Origin: Meridianimarinicoccus sp. MJW13
GTDB taxonomy: Bacteria; Pseudomonadota; Alphaproteobacteria; Rhodobacterales; Rhodobacteraceae
Reading direction: 5' to 3'
DNA: 64,000 bases
Assembly (NCBI RefSeq): GCF_014901205.1
Contig: NZ_JACNMU010000001.1
Span: forward strand, 1-64,000
Shown: piece by piece, positions 1 through 7,957 of the stretch
Position numbering within the stretch: the first letter of the stretch is position 1
Layout: every line of letters begins with the position of its first letter
Made by a program: the position numbers and the translations under genes
The notes under the pieces: generated by a model
Database searches by the model: none
Told to the model about the DNA's origin: nothing
Seen by the model: the letters and a program-made list of their open reading frames with translations, nothing else

Positions 1-257
1 GGACATGAGGCGGAAGGAAACTGCATGAGGGCCGAAAATCTCGGACCCTTGTTGACGAACGAACGGCGCATTCACCCTATAGGCAGAACAACGTTCCCGA
101 GCGGCGACTAATTCCGCGGCCTGTTAGGACTTCCAATAGGGGGCATGAGGTCAACGTGTGACCGACCGGGCGATCATCCAAATTTCTGCATGATGGTATC
201 GCCACTGTTGCATGTGATCGCAACGCCCCAAGACGTCATTCGAGTCTGCCAGCCCGG

Positions 258-1078
258 ATGTTGCTGATCTGTCGTGACGCCGAAGCTGATCCAACGCGAC
301 AAGATCTGCTGCTGCATCAATCGACCCGACGCCCTCCGCGCCGATCCATCACACCACGAGGCGTTGAGCTTCCCCTCGTCTCTTGTCATGCTTGGATCTG
401 CAAAGATTTTGAACAAGTGGTTGATATTGTGACAAAGCCTCCCGCCGCAGTCCGCGCGCGTCATTCTGCTCCGCTGTTGTTTCTCGACAGGAAACACACC
501 GAGAGATTCGACCCCGAAGATCTGCGGATCGACTATGCTGAAGACCGGAATTTTTCCAAGCAACCGCTGTATCAGGGTCGTGTTCTGCTACGCCCGGAGA
601 TTGATCTTTCTGTCTACGATCCCCGCGCTGTGATTGACTGGCTGGAGATCGGCTGGGATAGCCGTGACGAGCAGCGCTCCCTGAACATTGCAAGGAAGAT
701 CAAGAACTGGCTGAACACGCGCGGGTCGCGGTCAACAGCGCATGTCATGGGACCCGGCAGAGAGACGGACTATTGGGGAAACCGCTTCGTCTGCCGGATA
801 CAGGATCCCGATCCCGCAGAACTCCGCGAGTTGATGAACTTCATCGCTGTCACCTATCAAGCGCTGCCCTTCGAGAACGGGCGCCTTCACGTAACCGGGC
901 TGGAGGTCTCGCTGGATTTCTATGTGACGAATTCCGCCGAGATGGCCGAGGAGAACCGGTGCAGATCTCTACAGGCACCACACGCTGGCGGTTTTCTGAT
1001 GTTTTAACCTTTGAACGCAAGCTTCTGCGCGTGCGCGATGGCAGCCGACGTGCGCGCAAACCGGGAGGCGAAAAATGA
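258..1078 (+). pseudogene. Frameshifted protein of unknown function, first gene of a decayed integration module
   Basis: I do not recognise the family. The reading frame opening at the ATG at 258 looks coding from about residue 75 onward (motifs such as DWLEIGWDSRDEQ, DYWGNRFVCRI, GLEVSLDFYV), then degenerates after about position 960 and stops at 1007. A coding-like continuation (STGTTRWRFSDVLTFERKLL) sits in another frame and ends at the TGA at 1076-1078, which overlaps the ATG of the next gene as ATGA. That overlap suggests the ancestral gene ended there and was translationally coupled to the helix-turn-helix gene, with a frameshift between about 930 and 965. The phrase LEVSLDF faintly recalls replication-initiator-like proteins, but that is only an impression. 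The N-terminal 70 residues may not be coding. Confidence 0.45.
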
Positions 1079-1665
1079 GCCGAGCCTACAAGATCCGCGC
1101 CAAAGTTCATCGCGTCTATGCGGTGGACGAGGTGCTCAAACTCTATGGCATCTGTCGCAACACCCTGTCCAACTGGGTATCGTGCGGGCTTGTGCCCTCT
1201 CCCGGCGCTGGTCCGCAGATCTTTCGAGGGGCCGAACTGAACCGGTTTCACACCGCACGTCGCGCTCGAGGCCGCCGGCAACTGCGGATGGGACAGTTCT
1301 TTTGCCTGCGGTGCAAGGTGGCGGTTGTCCCGGTTGTCTCATCGCTCTCCTTTCCGCAACACGACAAGCGTGGCGCGATGGCAATCGCTGTCTGCTCAGA
1401 GTGTGATTGCACGGTGATGAAGAGACTGGGACAGACAGAATACGACAGATTGCGCGAGGCGCGAGATACCAATACGAGCTTGGCGCACGCAGACGAAAGC
1501 GAGGGGCCATCCCCTGCTTGTGTTGGGAAGAACCACGGCTCCGAAACACAGATCGACCCATCCTTGAACGACAGGATCCTGCACAGCTGGCAAATCTGCG
1601 CGGGAAGATTCGACGTCAAGACCGTGGATGCGCATCTGACATACATCCGTGAGTTCGACGCATAA
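1075..1665 (+). CDS. Helix-turn-helix/zinc-ribbon protein, probably cut off from a downstream recombinase by a stop
   Basis: The product is 196 residues. Residues 15-60 form a MerR/excisionase-like helix-turn-helix (VDEVLKLYGICRNTLSNWV), followed by two Cys-x2-Cys pairs (CLRC and CSEC) that could hold a zinc ion. The last 35 residues (LHSWQICAGRFDVKTVDAHL and beyond) look like the start of the core-binding domain of a tyrosine recombinase. The gene ends at TAA 1663-1665. In the same frame after that stop, translation continues as IGGSCFSQVRPTDVANYRN, which completes the core-binding domain. The natural product was therefore either a fused DNA-binding recombinase or an HTH protein with an internal recombinase start, and the TAA is probably a nonsense mutation. 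It starts in an ATGA overlap with the preceding reading frame. Confidence 0.6.
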   Translation: MSRAYKIRAKVHRVYAVDEVLKLYGICRNTLSNWVSCGLVPSPGAGPQIFRGAELNRFHTARRARGRRQLRMGQFFCLRCKVAVVPVVSSLSFPQHDKRGAMAIAVCSECDCTVMKRLGQTEYDRLREARDTNTSLAHADESEGPSPACVGKNHGSETQIDPSLNDRILHSWQICAGRFDVKTVDAHLTYIREFDA

Positions 1666-2647
1666 ATTGGCGGTTCGTGCTTCTCGCAGGTCCGCCCTAC
1701 GGACGTGGCCAATTACCGAAACCAGCTGATCGAACGCGGCGAGCGTCCGAGTTCAGACGGCGGCCTCAGCACCTCGACCATCCGCCACCGCGCCTCGCAT
1801 CTGGCAGGATTCTTCCGTTGGCTTTGCACGCAGGACGGATACCGCCGGCTTGGCGCCTCGCTGCCCGAGTATTTCGCGCTTCCCCGAAAGCAGATGGCCA
1901 AAACCCTGCCACCCCCAACGAAGGAGTATCCGACGATTGACGACGCCGAGGACATGATCTCTTCGATGCCCAGAGTGACCCGGCTCCAACGCCGCAACAA
2001 GGCAATCGTGGCTTGTGCCTTCCTGACCGTGTTGCGGGCCGCCGCGTTGCTTTCCATGAAGCTGAAGCATCTGAACACCGAAGCCAGGATGGCTGTTCAG
2101 GACGGCCGGGAAATGCACGCCAAGAACGGCAAGAGCTTCACGGTTCGCTGGTTTCCTGTGCCCGAGAGCTTTGCGCATTGCGTGGTCGCCTGGAAGGAAG
2201 AGATTTCGGCGCTGGGGCTTTGGCCCTGACGATGCGCTCTTTCCCGCCGGAATGTACCTGAAGGCGCCGCTAGGGGACCATGATAACGTCCCGGTCCTGC
2301 TGACGACTGATCCGATAACGCGCGCCTTCCAGCAAGCCTGTTCGGGAACGGGAAAGCACTATACCCCGCATGCCGCCCATCATTGCGTGAAGGCGCTTGG
2401 AGATCGCATATGCACAACCTCCCAAGCGCTGAAGGCCTGGTCGCTGAACCTTGGCCATGACAGCGTGGTCACCACCGAATCCTACTATGGGAAAATGAAC
2501 GACGTAGAGCGAATGCAGATCCTCGATGGCCTTTCAACGCACGAGCACAACTCTGATGAAGAATTGAAGCTCATGCTCAGCAATTGTCTTCACGAACTGG
2601 CCCGAGGTACGCCTGAGTTCAAGCGCGCCAAGGCGCTTATCCAATAA
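1666..2647 (+). pseudogene. Tyrosine recombinase/integrase, broken by a stop and a frameshift
   Basis: This is a phage-type integrase split over two frames. The first part (in frame with the upstream gene, up to TGA 2227-2229) carries the core-binding domain (STSTIRHRASHLAGFFRWL) and the first catalytic Arg region (LTVLRAAALLSMKL). The second part (frame of 2171-2647) carries the C-terminal catalytic region: TPHAAHHCVKAL in the HxxR box position and LGHDSVVTTESYYGKM with the box-III His and the nucleophile Tyr. Joining the frames gives ALGFGPDDALFPAG, so the lesion is most simply one extra G in the GGGG run at 2214-2217. The box-II Arg appears as His, which may be a family variant or further decay. 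No att sites or cargo boundary were found. Confidence 0.65.
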
Positions 2648-2835
2648 TGGGAAGAAGCCTTGGAAGACGCCGATGTCATTGAGTAAAGGTTTGTCCAACT
2701 TCCCACCGGCAATCCAGGCTTCGAGCCACCCCGCTACCTTGGTCTTCTCCCTTGGTGATTTAGGGCATTTGCCCCGCCGTGCCATCCACGGCACTGGTCG
2801 GCGGACCACATCGATCCGCTCGCATTGCGGTGGCG

Positions 2836-4458
2836 TTACAGCCTGCCCATGATCATGTCGGCGCAGCGATCGGCGATCATCATCGCCGGCGCGTTGGTGT
2901 TGCCGGCCACAATGTCGGGCGCGGCGGACATGTCGCAGATTCTGAGCCCGTCGATACCACGAACCCGCAGGCGCGAATCAAGAACGGCCATCGGGTCATT
3001 GTCATGGCCCATCTTCGCCGTGGCGCAGGGGTGATAGTTGGTTTTCACGAAGCGTCGGCAATGTTCGCGAAACCCCTCGTCCGAGGCGCGCGACGCTGCA
3101 TCCGGCAAGACCAACCTTTCGATTTTCGATGCCAGGGGTTTCTTCGAGAATACGTCACAGAAGAACCTCTGACCGGCGACCATCGTCTCCATGTCATCTT
3201 CGTGACTCAGCAGGTTCGGGTTCACCAGGGGCATGTCGCCTGGACGGTCCGACGCCAGCCGAACCCAGCCGCGCGACTTTGGCTGGAGAACGACCGTCGT
3301 CACGGTCATGCCGTGCCGGTCTTCCACGAGGTGTTGCGCATCGCGGTCGATATAGACCATGCCCACGCAGAACGTCTGGATCGACGGCGGTGCATCCCGG
3401 TCGATCGGGTTGACGAACGCGCCGCATTCGACGCCGGTCGAGCAGACACGCCCGGAGCCGAACAGCTTGAACTGCAGGCCGTTCAGGATCATTCGCCAGC
3501 CGTCGCCCTGCTTGAAATAGCCATAGGGACCATTGGTATAGGCCGTGATCGGAACTTCCGGATGGTCGATCAGGTTGTTGCCGACGCCAGGCAGGTCGTG
3601 TGCCACCTCGACACCGACCTCGCGCAGGTGGTCGGCCGGACCGATCCCCGAAAGCATCAGTATCTTGGGCGTGACCAGCGCGCCGGCGGTCACGATCACT
3701 TCCCCCTCCGTCCGGACCTCGTGCAGAGCACCCTTGCTGTCGGCATAGATCACGCCCACGGCGCGACCGGCGTCCAGCAGGATGCGGTGAACTTCGCTTT
3801 GCAGACGCACGGTCAGGTTGGGATTGTTCTTCAGCGGTTCGACATGGGAATAGGCCGATGAAGAGCGCTTCCCGTCGCGATTCATGAACTGGTAGTAGCC
3901 AGCACCGCGCTGCGAGGGACCGCAGAAGTCGCTGTTGAATGGCTCGCCCATTGCCTGGACCGCTTGCACCCAGTCACGCGAAAGCGGATCGATATACCCT
4001 GGATCGGACACCTTCAGCGGCCCACCGACGCCGTGGTATTCGTTCAGAAGGCGGTTGTTGTCTTCCATTCCAGTGAACGATTGGAGCACATCGGCGAACC
4101 CCCACGGCACGTAGTCCTGGCTGCCGCGCAGCGCGGCGTCCCAGCGATCGTAGTCGGAAGGACGACCTCGCATGTAGACCTGTCCGTTGACGGTCGATCC
4201 GCCGCCCAGCACGTGGCCTTGCGGTATATCGTGCTGCCGCCCGTGAAAATGCGGCTGCGGCACCGTTCTGTGATACCTCATGTACTTCGAGCCGTTGATC
4301 ATCTTGAAGATGCCAGGCGGCATGTCGAGCAGCGGGTGATGATGGGAATATCCCGCCTCCAGCAACAGCACCCTTGCGTCGCCCTCGGCGGCCAGCCGCG
4401 CAGCGACGACACATCCCGAGGCGCCACCACCGACGACGATGTGGTCAAAAGCCTCCAT
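2836..4458 (-). CDS. GMC-family FAD-dependent oxidoreductase
   Basis: The 540-residue product is a glucose-methanol-choline family flavoenzyme oxidising an alcohol or sugar group to a carbonyl. It has the N-terminal dinucleotide fold (DHIVVGGGASGCVVAARL), the GMC signature near residue 80 (HVLGGGSTVNGQVYMRG), the second signature near residue 260 (VIVTAGALVTPKILMLSGIG), a catalytic His in KTNYHPCATAKMG, and a C-terminal NTNAPAMMIA motif. The ATG at 4458 is preferred over an upstream in-frame start because GGAGGAGG lies just before it. It follows the GntR gene by 19 bases on the same strand. The exact substrate cannot be read from sequence; the neighbours point to a sugar-derived alcohol rather than choline. 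Confidence 0.85.
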   Translation of the reverse strand: MEAFDHIVVGGGASGCVVAARLAAEGDARVLLLEAGYSHHHPLLDMPPGIFKMINGSKYMRYHRTVPQPHFHGRQHDIPQGHVLGGGSTVNGQVYMRGRPSDYDRWDAALRGSQDYVPWGFADVLQSFTGMEDNNRLLNEYHGVGGPLKVSDPGYIDPLSRDWVQAVQAMGEPFNSDFCGPSQRGAGYYQFMNRDGKRSSSAYSHVEPLKNNPNLTVRLQSEVHRILLDAGRAVGVIYADSKGALHEVRTEGEVIVTAGALVTPKILMLSGIGPADHLREVGVEVAHDLPGVGNNLIDHPEVPITAYTNGPYGYFKQGDGWRMILNGLQFKLFGSGRVCSTGVECGAFVNPIDRDAPPSIQTFCVGMVYIDRDAQHLVEDRHGMTVTTVVLQPKSRGWVRLASDRPGDMPLVNPNLLSHEDDMETMVAGQRFFCDVFSKKPLASKIERLVLPDAASRASDEGFREHCRRFVKTNYHPCATAKMGHDNDPMAVLDSRLRVRGIDGLRICDMSAAPDIVAGNTNAPAMMIADRCADMIMGRL

Positions 4459-4477
4459 CGACCCTCCTCCCAATCTC

Positions 4478-5215
4478 CTACTCATCGATGTCGAACGTCT
4501 GCCGCACGTGCTCCCAGGCAGTGTGGAGATGGTTCACCAACTCCGCTTCGGCGACATCGGGATCACGCTCCAGTATCGCCATGTAGATTGCCTCGTGGCT
4601 GCTGTAGTTGACGCGGTTGCGCTCGGGCGACCGAAGCATCCGGCTCCAGTGCGGCGCCAGCCAGGTCGCGTAGGCGCGGTGCAGGGTCGGAAAGATCGGG
4701 TTGCGCGGTATCTCGTACAGCACTGCGTGGAATGCCACGTCCGTGGCGTAGAAAGCATCGGAATCCCCGAGCGCGTCCTTGTTCCGCCGCAGCGCCGACT
4801 TCAGATCGGCAATGTCACCTTTTGTGGCTGAAACAGCGGCGTCGCGTACCAGCCCACGCTCGACGAAGACCCGGCTCTGGAACAGAGGTGCGACACCGCC
4901 CGTTTGTTCCAGAAGAAGTTCGACGATGCTGCCAACCGACGAGAGAGCCGTGTCGTAGCCCGGCTTGCGGACGATCGGACGAAAGCGCGGCTTTGCGTCA
5001 AGCAGTCCCCGACTCGCGAGTGTTGCGACCGCCTCGCGGATGACTGTCCTGCTGGCGGCGAACCTCTCCATCAGGTCACGCTCGGAAGCAAGCGGCATGT
5101 TGTGGGGAAGCTCTCCAGACAGGATCTGGTGCTGAAGCACATCCACGATCGCGTCCGATGCGCGCCCGCCCTCGGAAGGGAACTGCACGATTCCCGAAGT
5201 TTCTTTTTTGCTCAT
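4478..5215 (-). CDS. GntR-family transcriptional regulator, FCD subfamily
   Basis: This 245-residue regulator has an N-terminal winged helix at about residues 20-85 (LASERDLMERFAASRTVIREAVATL, the classic GntR helix-turn-helix) and an all-helical FCD effector domain from about 95 to the end, with conserved RVFVERGLVRDAA and FHAVLYEI segments. It heads the leftward pair with the GMC oxidoreductase and is divergent from the catabolic operon starting at 5403, so it is the probable local repressor. The ATG at 5215 is chosen because AGGGCGG precedes it; an upstream TTG at 5227 is possible. Two FadR-like palindromes flank the divergent region, consistent with autoregulation. The ligand is probably a sugar acid intermediate, by inference only. 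Confidence 0.9.
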   Translation of the reverse strand: MSKKETSGIVQFPSEGGRASDAIVDVLQHQILSGELPHNMPLASERDLMERFAASRTVIREAVATLASRGLLDAKPRFRPIVRKPGYDTALSSVGSIVELLLEQTGGVAPLFQSRVFVERGLVRDAAVSATKGDIADLKSALRRNKDALGDSDAFYATDVAFHAVLYEIPRNPIFPTLHRAYATWLAPHWSRMLRSPERNRVNYSSHEAIYMAILERDPDVAEAELVNHLHTAWEHVRQTFDIDE

Positions 5216-5229
5216 ACCGCCCTGCAATT

Positions 5230-5240
5230 TGGTCCGATCA
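5230..5240. promoter_or_regulatory. Candidate GntR/FadR-type operator in the regulator's leader
   Basis: TGGTCCGATCA closely resembles the FadR-subfamily core TGGTCnGACCA, with one mismatch in dyad symmetry. It lies just downstream of the predicted leftward -10 box and upstream of the regulator's start codon, where a bound repressor would block its own gene. Confidence 0.4.
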
Positions 5241-5250
5241 TATATCTGCC

Positions 5251-5279
5251 TCTATACGCGCCTTTTGTCGATCTGTCAG
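5251..5279 (-). promoter_or_regulatory. Predicted sigma70-type promoter of the GntR-GMC pair
   Basis: Read leftward, CTGACA (5279-5274) is separated by 17 bases from TATAGA (5256-5251). This matches the -35 box at five of six positions and the -10 box at four of six, and places transcription start near 5244, about 30 bases before the regulator's ATG. Confidence 0.45.
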
Positions 5280-5377
5280 CTAGTATGTCTATATCCAGCC
5301 AAATTTTGCGCGCTTTTGGATTAGTTCTCATTTTATCTTGACGGGCTTCTGGCCTAGGGAGTAGCGTGCCGCATAGT

Positions 5378-5390
5378 TTGGTCATACCAA
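5378..5390. promoter_or_regulatory. Candidate GntR/FadR-type operator before the catabolic operon
   Basis: TTGGTCATACCAA is a perfect dyad (TTGGT, three bases, ACCAA) ending 12 bases before the aldehyde dehydrogenase start at 5403. It has the TGGnnnnnCCA spacing typical of FadR-subfamily operators. No good ribosome-binding site separates it from the ATG, so binding here would cover the start of the operon. Confidence 0.5.
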
Positions 5391-5402
5391 GGCTTCCAAG
5401 AC

Positions 5403-6869
5403 ATGAGCATACCCAATCTGATTCCCGGCGAGATCGCCGACGCCTGCATGTTGATCGACGGCGCATGGGTGGCGGGGTCCGGCGGACGTCTGGAGGTCGA
5501 CAATCCGGCTGACGAATCGGTCATTGCGACCATTCCCGAGGCGACCGCGGAGGACGCCATTGCCGCGCTGGAGGCCGCGCGGCGGGCACAGCCGGGCTGG
5601 GCCGCGCTGCCGGCGGTGGCGCGTGGCACGGCAGTCAACGCCCTCGCGCGGGAAGTCGAGGCCAGGTCCGAAGACCTCGCGCGCCTCATAACGCTGGAGC
5701 AAGGCAAGCCGATCGGCCAGGCGCGTGGAGAAGTCAGCGCTGTGCTGATGTTCCTGCGCCATGCGGCGAGCGGAGCACGTCGGATCGAGGGCGACATCGT
5801 TGCCTCGGACCTTCCGAACGAAGAAATCCACGTTCGCCGTCACCCGCATGGCGTTGTCGTGGCCCTGACAGCCTGGAACTACCCTGCCGCGCTTTGCGCG
5901 CGCAAGCTTGGCCCGGCGCTGGTGACCGGCAACACCTTTGTGTTGCTCGGGCACGAGATCACTCCGCTGTCCGGACTGTTCATCTGCGGGCTGGCCGAAA
6001 AGGCCGGTATCCCGAAAGGCGTGATCAACGCGGTGACAGGGCGCGGAGCCGTGGCTGGACAGGCGATGGTCGAAAGCCGCTTGAGCGACCTTGTGACGAT
6101 GACGGGCTCGACCCGTGCCGGCAAGCAGATCTACCGCACTGGCGCCGAGACGATGAAGGTTGTTCGGCTGGAGCTGGGCGGCAAGGCGCCGTTCATCGTG
6201 ATGGAAGATGCCGACATCGACAAGGCGGTCGAGGCGGCCGTCGTCGCCCGCTACACCAATTGCGGCCAGATCTGCACCTGCAACGAGCGGATGTATCTGC
6301 ACAGAGCCATCCGCGACGAGTTCCTGGACAAGTTCGTCTCGCGCTCCAAGGCGCTGACCATCGGCGACCCCATGGCGGATCCGGATATCGGCCCCAAGGT
6401 CAGCCGGATCGAGGTGGACAAGATCGCCCAGATGGTGCGCACCGCCAAGGCGGAAGGCGCCGAGGTTCTTCTGGACGGCGGGCCGCTGACGGACGGTGCC
6501 TACGAAAAGGGCTACTGGTACGCGCCAACCGTTCTGTCGGTCGGCGACAACACGTCGAGCCTGATCCAGAACGAGGTCTTCGGCCCGGTTGTCCCGGCGA
6601 TGACGTTCGACAGTTTCGAAGAGGTCGTGGAGTTGGCAAACGACTCACCATACGGCCTCTCGGCATATCTCTTTACGCGCGACTACCGCCGGATTGCCCG
6701 GGCGCCGTATGCGCTCAAGTTTGGCGAAATCTACCTCAATCGCGCCAACGGCGAGCAGGTCCAGGGCTTTCACACCGGCTGGAAGGAGTCCGGGCTTGGC
6801 GGAGAAGACGGCAAGTACGGGTTTGACGGGTATCTGCGCAAGCAGACCACCTATCACAACTGGGGTTAG
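5403..6869 (+). CDS. NAD-dependent aldehyde dehydrogenase, AldA (lactaldehyde/glycolaldehyde) type
   Basis: The 488-residue enzyme would oxidise a small hydroxyaldehyde to its acid in the cytoplasm. Visible active-site residues are Asn159 (TAWNYP), Glu257 (RLELGG) and the nucleophile Cys291 (NCGQICTCNERMY). The C-terminus (LKFGEIYLNRANGEQVQGFHTGWKESGLGG) closely follows E. coli AldA. Oddly, the segment that normally reads KPSE before the cofactor site is LLGHE (residues 181-185), so the Lys that usually contacts the NAD ribose is missing. It is the first gene of the rightward operon and is followed 50 bases later by the sugar-binding protein gene. No strong Shine-Dalgarno sequence precedes the ATG. 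Confidence 0.88.
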   Translation: MSIPNLIPGEIADACMLIDGAWVAGSGGRLEVDNPADESVIATIPEATAEDAIAALEAARRAQPGWAALPAVARGTAVNALAREVEARSEDLARLITLEQGKPIGQARGEVSAVLMFLRHAASGARRIEGDIVASDLPNEEIHVRRHPHGVVVALTAWNYPAALCARKLGPALVTGNTFVLLGHEITPLSGLFICGLAEKAGIPKGVINAVTGRGAVAGQAMVESRLSDLVTMTGSTRAGKQIYRTGAETMKVVRLELGGKAPFIVMEDADIDKAVEAAVVARYTNCGQICTCNERMYLHRAIRDEFLDKFVSRSKALTIGDPMADPDIGPKVSRIEVDKIAQMVRTAKAEGAEVLLDGGPLTDGAYEKGYWYAPTVLSVGDNTSSLIQNEVFGPVVPAMTFDSFEEVVELANDSPYGLSAYLFTRDYRRIARAPYALKFGEIYLNRANGEQVQGFHTGWKESGLGGEDGKYGFDGYLRKQTTYHNWG

Positions 6870-6919
6870 CCCCGCACCAAGGCGGCGCAACGCTGCAAGA
6901 CAACAGTGGAGGAAACACT

Positions 6920-7894
6920 ATGAAACGCAGGATCCTGATGGGGACGGCCATTGCATTTGGTCTTGGCCTGACAACAATGTCGGCCGTGGCGGAACCGCCG
7001 CCCCTTGAGCAGAAAGACCGCTACAAGGTCGGCTTCAGCCAGATGGAGTCGAACAACCCCTGGCGTATCGCCGAAACCAAGTCCTTCCATGATACGGCCG
7101 AGGCCTGCAACTGGGACCTGATCGCCACCGACGCCGCCGGCTCGGCGGCCAAGCAGGTTGCCGATGTGGACTCGATGATCGCGCAGGGCATCGATGTGCT
7201 GTTCCTGCCCCCGCGCGAGGAAAAGCCGCTCATTCCCGCCGTGATGAAGGCCCAGGCCGCCGGGATCCCGACCTTCCTGGTCGACCGCTCGGTTGACCCG
7301 AATGTTGCCAAGGCCGGCGAGCATTATGTCTCGTTCCTGGGCTCCGACTTCATCGACCAGGGCAAGCGCGTCGCCGAGTGGACGATCGAAAACTTCAACG
7401 GCGACAAGGGCATCATCGTGGAGCTTGAGGGCACCACCGGATCGTCGCCCGCCAATGACCGCAAGTCGGGTTTCGATGACCGCATCCTGCAGGACGACCG
7501 GTTCGAGATCGTCGCCAGCCAGACCGGTGACTTCGCCCGCGACATGGGCCGTCAGGTCATGGAAACGCTGCTGCAGGCGCATCCCGACGTGAACATCGTC
7601 TATGCCCACAACGACGAGATGGCGATTGGCGCGATCCAGGCGCTGGAACTTGCCGGGCGCAAGCCGGGTGAGGACGTTCTTGTCGTGTCCATCGACGGCA
7701 CTCGCGACGCGCTCCAGGCGATCATCGACGGCAAGATGGGCGTGACGGTGGAATCCTCGCCGTTCTTCGGTCCGCTGGCCTGTGAAGTGATGCAGAAATA
7801 CGCCGCTGGCGAGTCCATCCCGCCCTGGGTCAAAGTCGAAGACCGCATCTTCACTGCGGACAACGCCGCCGACCACATTGACGAGGCTTACTGA
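6920..7894 (+). CDS. Periplasmic sugar-binding protein of an ABC importer, YtfQ/RbsB type
   Basis: This is a 324-residue substrate-binding protein (type 1 periplasmic-binding fold). A signal peptide with basic MKRR start, hydrophobic core and AVAEP cleavage region covers residues 1-25. The mature part begins with YKVGFSQMESNNPWRIAETKS and contains DGTRDALQAIIDGKMGVTVESSPFFGP, which is typical of the YtfQ (galactofuranose) branch. The start has a strong GGAGG nine bases upstream. It is the first of four contiguous importer genes. The binding-pocket residues do not let me name the sugar. Confidence 0.9.
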   Translation: MKRRILMGTAIAFGLGLTTMSAVAEPPPLEQKDRYKVGFSQMESNNPWRIAETKSFHDTAEACNWDLIATDAAGSAAKQVADVDSMIAQGIDVLFLPPREEKPLIPAVMKAQAAGIPTFLVDRSVDPNVAKAGEHYVSFLGSDFIDQGKRVAEWTIENFNGDKGIIVELEGTTGSSPANDRKSGFDDRILQDDRFEIVASQTGDFARDMGRQVMETLLQAHPDVNIVYAHNDEMAIGAIQALELAGRKPGEDVLVVSIDGTRDALQAIIDGKMGVTVESSPFFGPLACEVMQKYAAGESIPPWVKVEDRIFTADNAADHIDEAY

Positions 7895-7908
7895 TCCTCC
7901 CCTGCCGG

Positions 7909-7930
7909 GGGGCCGCTTACGGGCGGTCCC
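7909..7930 (+). promoter_or_regulatory. Intercistronic stem-loop after the binding-protein gene
   Basis: GGGGCCGC and GCGGTCCC form an eight-pair stem (one G-U pair) around a six-base loop, 15 bases after the binding-protein stop and 28 bases before the ATPase start. No U-tract follows. Such hairpins commonly protect the 5' message, so that the binding protein is made in excess over the membrane components. Confidence 0.5.
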
Positions 7931-7957
7931 TCGTGCATTTCTGGCGAAAGGGCCACG

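Noticed and set aside
2534-2809. Minus-strand frame of 91 codons next to the recombinase, vaguely transposase-like
   Set aside because: It overlaps the recombinase C-terminus on the opposite strand, and its segment VAGWLEAWIAGGKLDKPLL could not be tied to any transposase family.
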